Positions 63,981 to 64,000 of a DNA stretch of 64,000 nt are shown here, one piece after another; positions within the stretch are counted from its first letter, which is position 1; every line of letters starts with the position of its first letter. A model generated the notes under the pieces. The model made no database searches and was not told the DNA's origin. It saw only the letters and a program-made list of their open reading frames with translations. The DNA comes from Myxocyprinus asiaticus (taxonomy: Eukaryota; Chordata; Actinopteri; Cypriniformes; Catostomidae), in assembly GCF_019703515.2 (NCBI RefSeq), contig NC_059368.1, forward strand, positions 30,292,289-30,356,288, read 5' to 3'. Made by a program: the position numbers and the translations under genes.

Positions 63981-64000
63981 CTGACAATGCATGCAGCTTG

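Overview
The window is vertebrate nuclear DNA: AT-rich, repeat-dense and intron-dominated, with no bacterial-style gene packing. It is almost certainly from a teleost, and the repeat content (Tc1 elements with about 200 bp inverted repeats, a Sleeping Beauty-type Tc1, DIRS elements, TTAA-flanked THAP-encoding elements, hAT elements with 8-bp duplications, tRNA-derived SINEs) points to a cyprinid-like fish. The species cannot be named from the sequence.

One protein-coding gene spans most of the window on the minus strand: the phospholipid phosphatase plpp3 (LPP3, formerly ppap2b), a six-pass lipid phosphate phosphatase of the plasma membrane. Its first coding exon lies at 55982-56117. Two alternative second exons follow at 29018-29172 and 28452-28609, then exon 3 (25208-25488), exon 4 (24291-24348) and exon 5 (8442-8618). 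All junctions have GT/AG signals and compatible phases, and all three PAP2 catalytic motifs are present. The last coding exon (C-terminal tail, about 40 residues) was not found, so it should lie before position 1. The two second exons encode alternative versions of the same protein segment. Because of their lengths, using both would shift the frame, so they must be mutually exclusive.

The introns are packed with mobile elements, several nested. In intron 4, an LTR retrotransposon (13702-18016, 5-bp target duplication) has integrase upstream of reverse transcriptase, the Gmr1-type order. Its RT is split by a TTAA-flanked THAP-domain DNA transposon (14348-15865), which itself carries a solo LTR (15102-15293). 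A partial duplicate of the insertion site at 19099-19287 preserves the empty target. Other well-bounded elements are TTAA elements at 7194-8176, 41558-42076 and about 25563-26173; hAT-type elements at 8885-9721, 44445-44993, 49944-52131 (with a solo LTR at 51253-51490) and 63162-63980; a Sleeping Beauty-type Tc1 at 35979-37607; and two back-to-back Tc1 elements at 58428-60005 and 60014-60820. DIRS fragments sit at both ends (about 2430-4710 and 62735-64000).

Upstream of plpp3, beyond the Tc1 pair, one short cysteine-rich exon-like segment (62163-62291, minus) has a good acceptor site. Its cysteine spacing resembles the amino-terminal domain of opioid-neuropeptide precursors; this is a hypothesis. 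The rest of the window is simple-sequence repeats (long TA tracts, CA/TG, GA, TTA) and unrecognised intronic or intergenic DNA.
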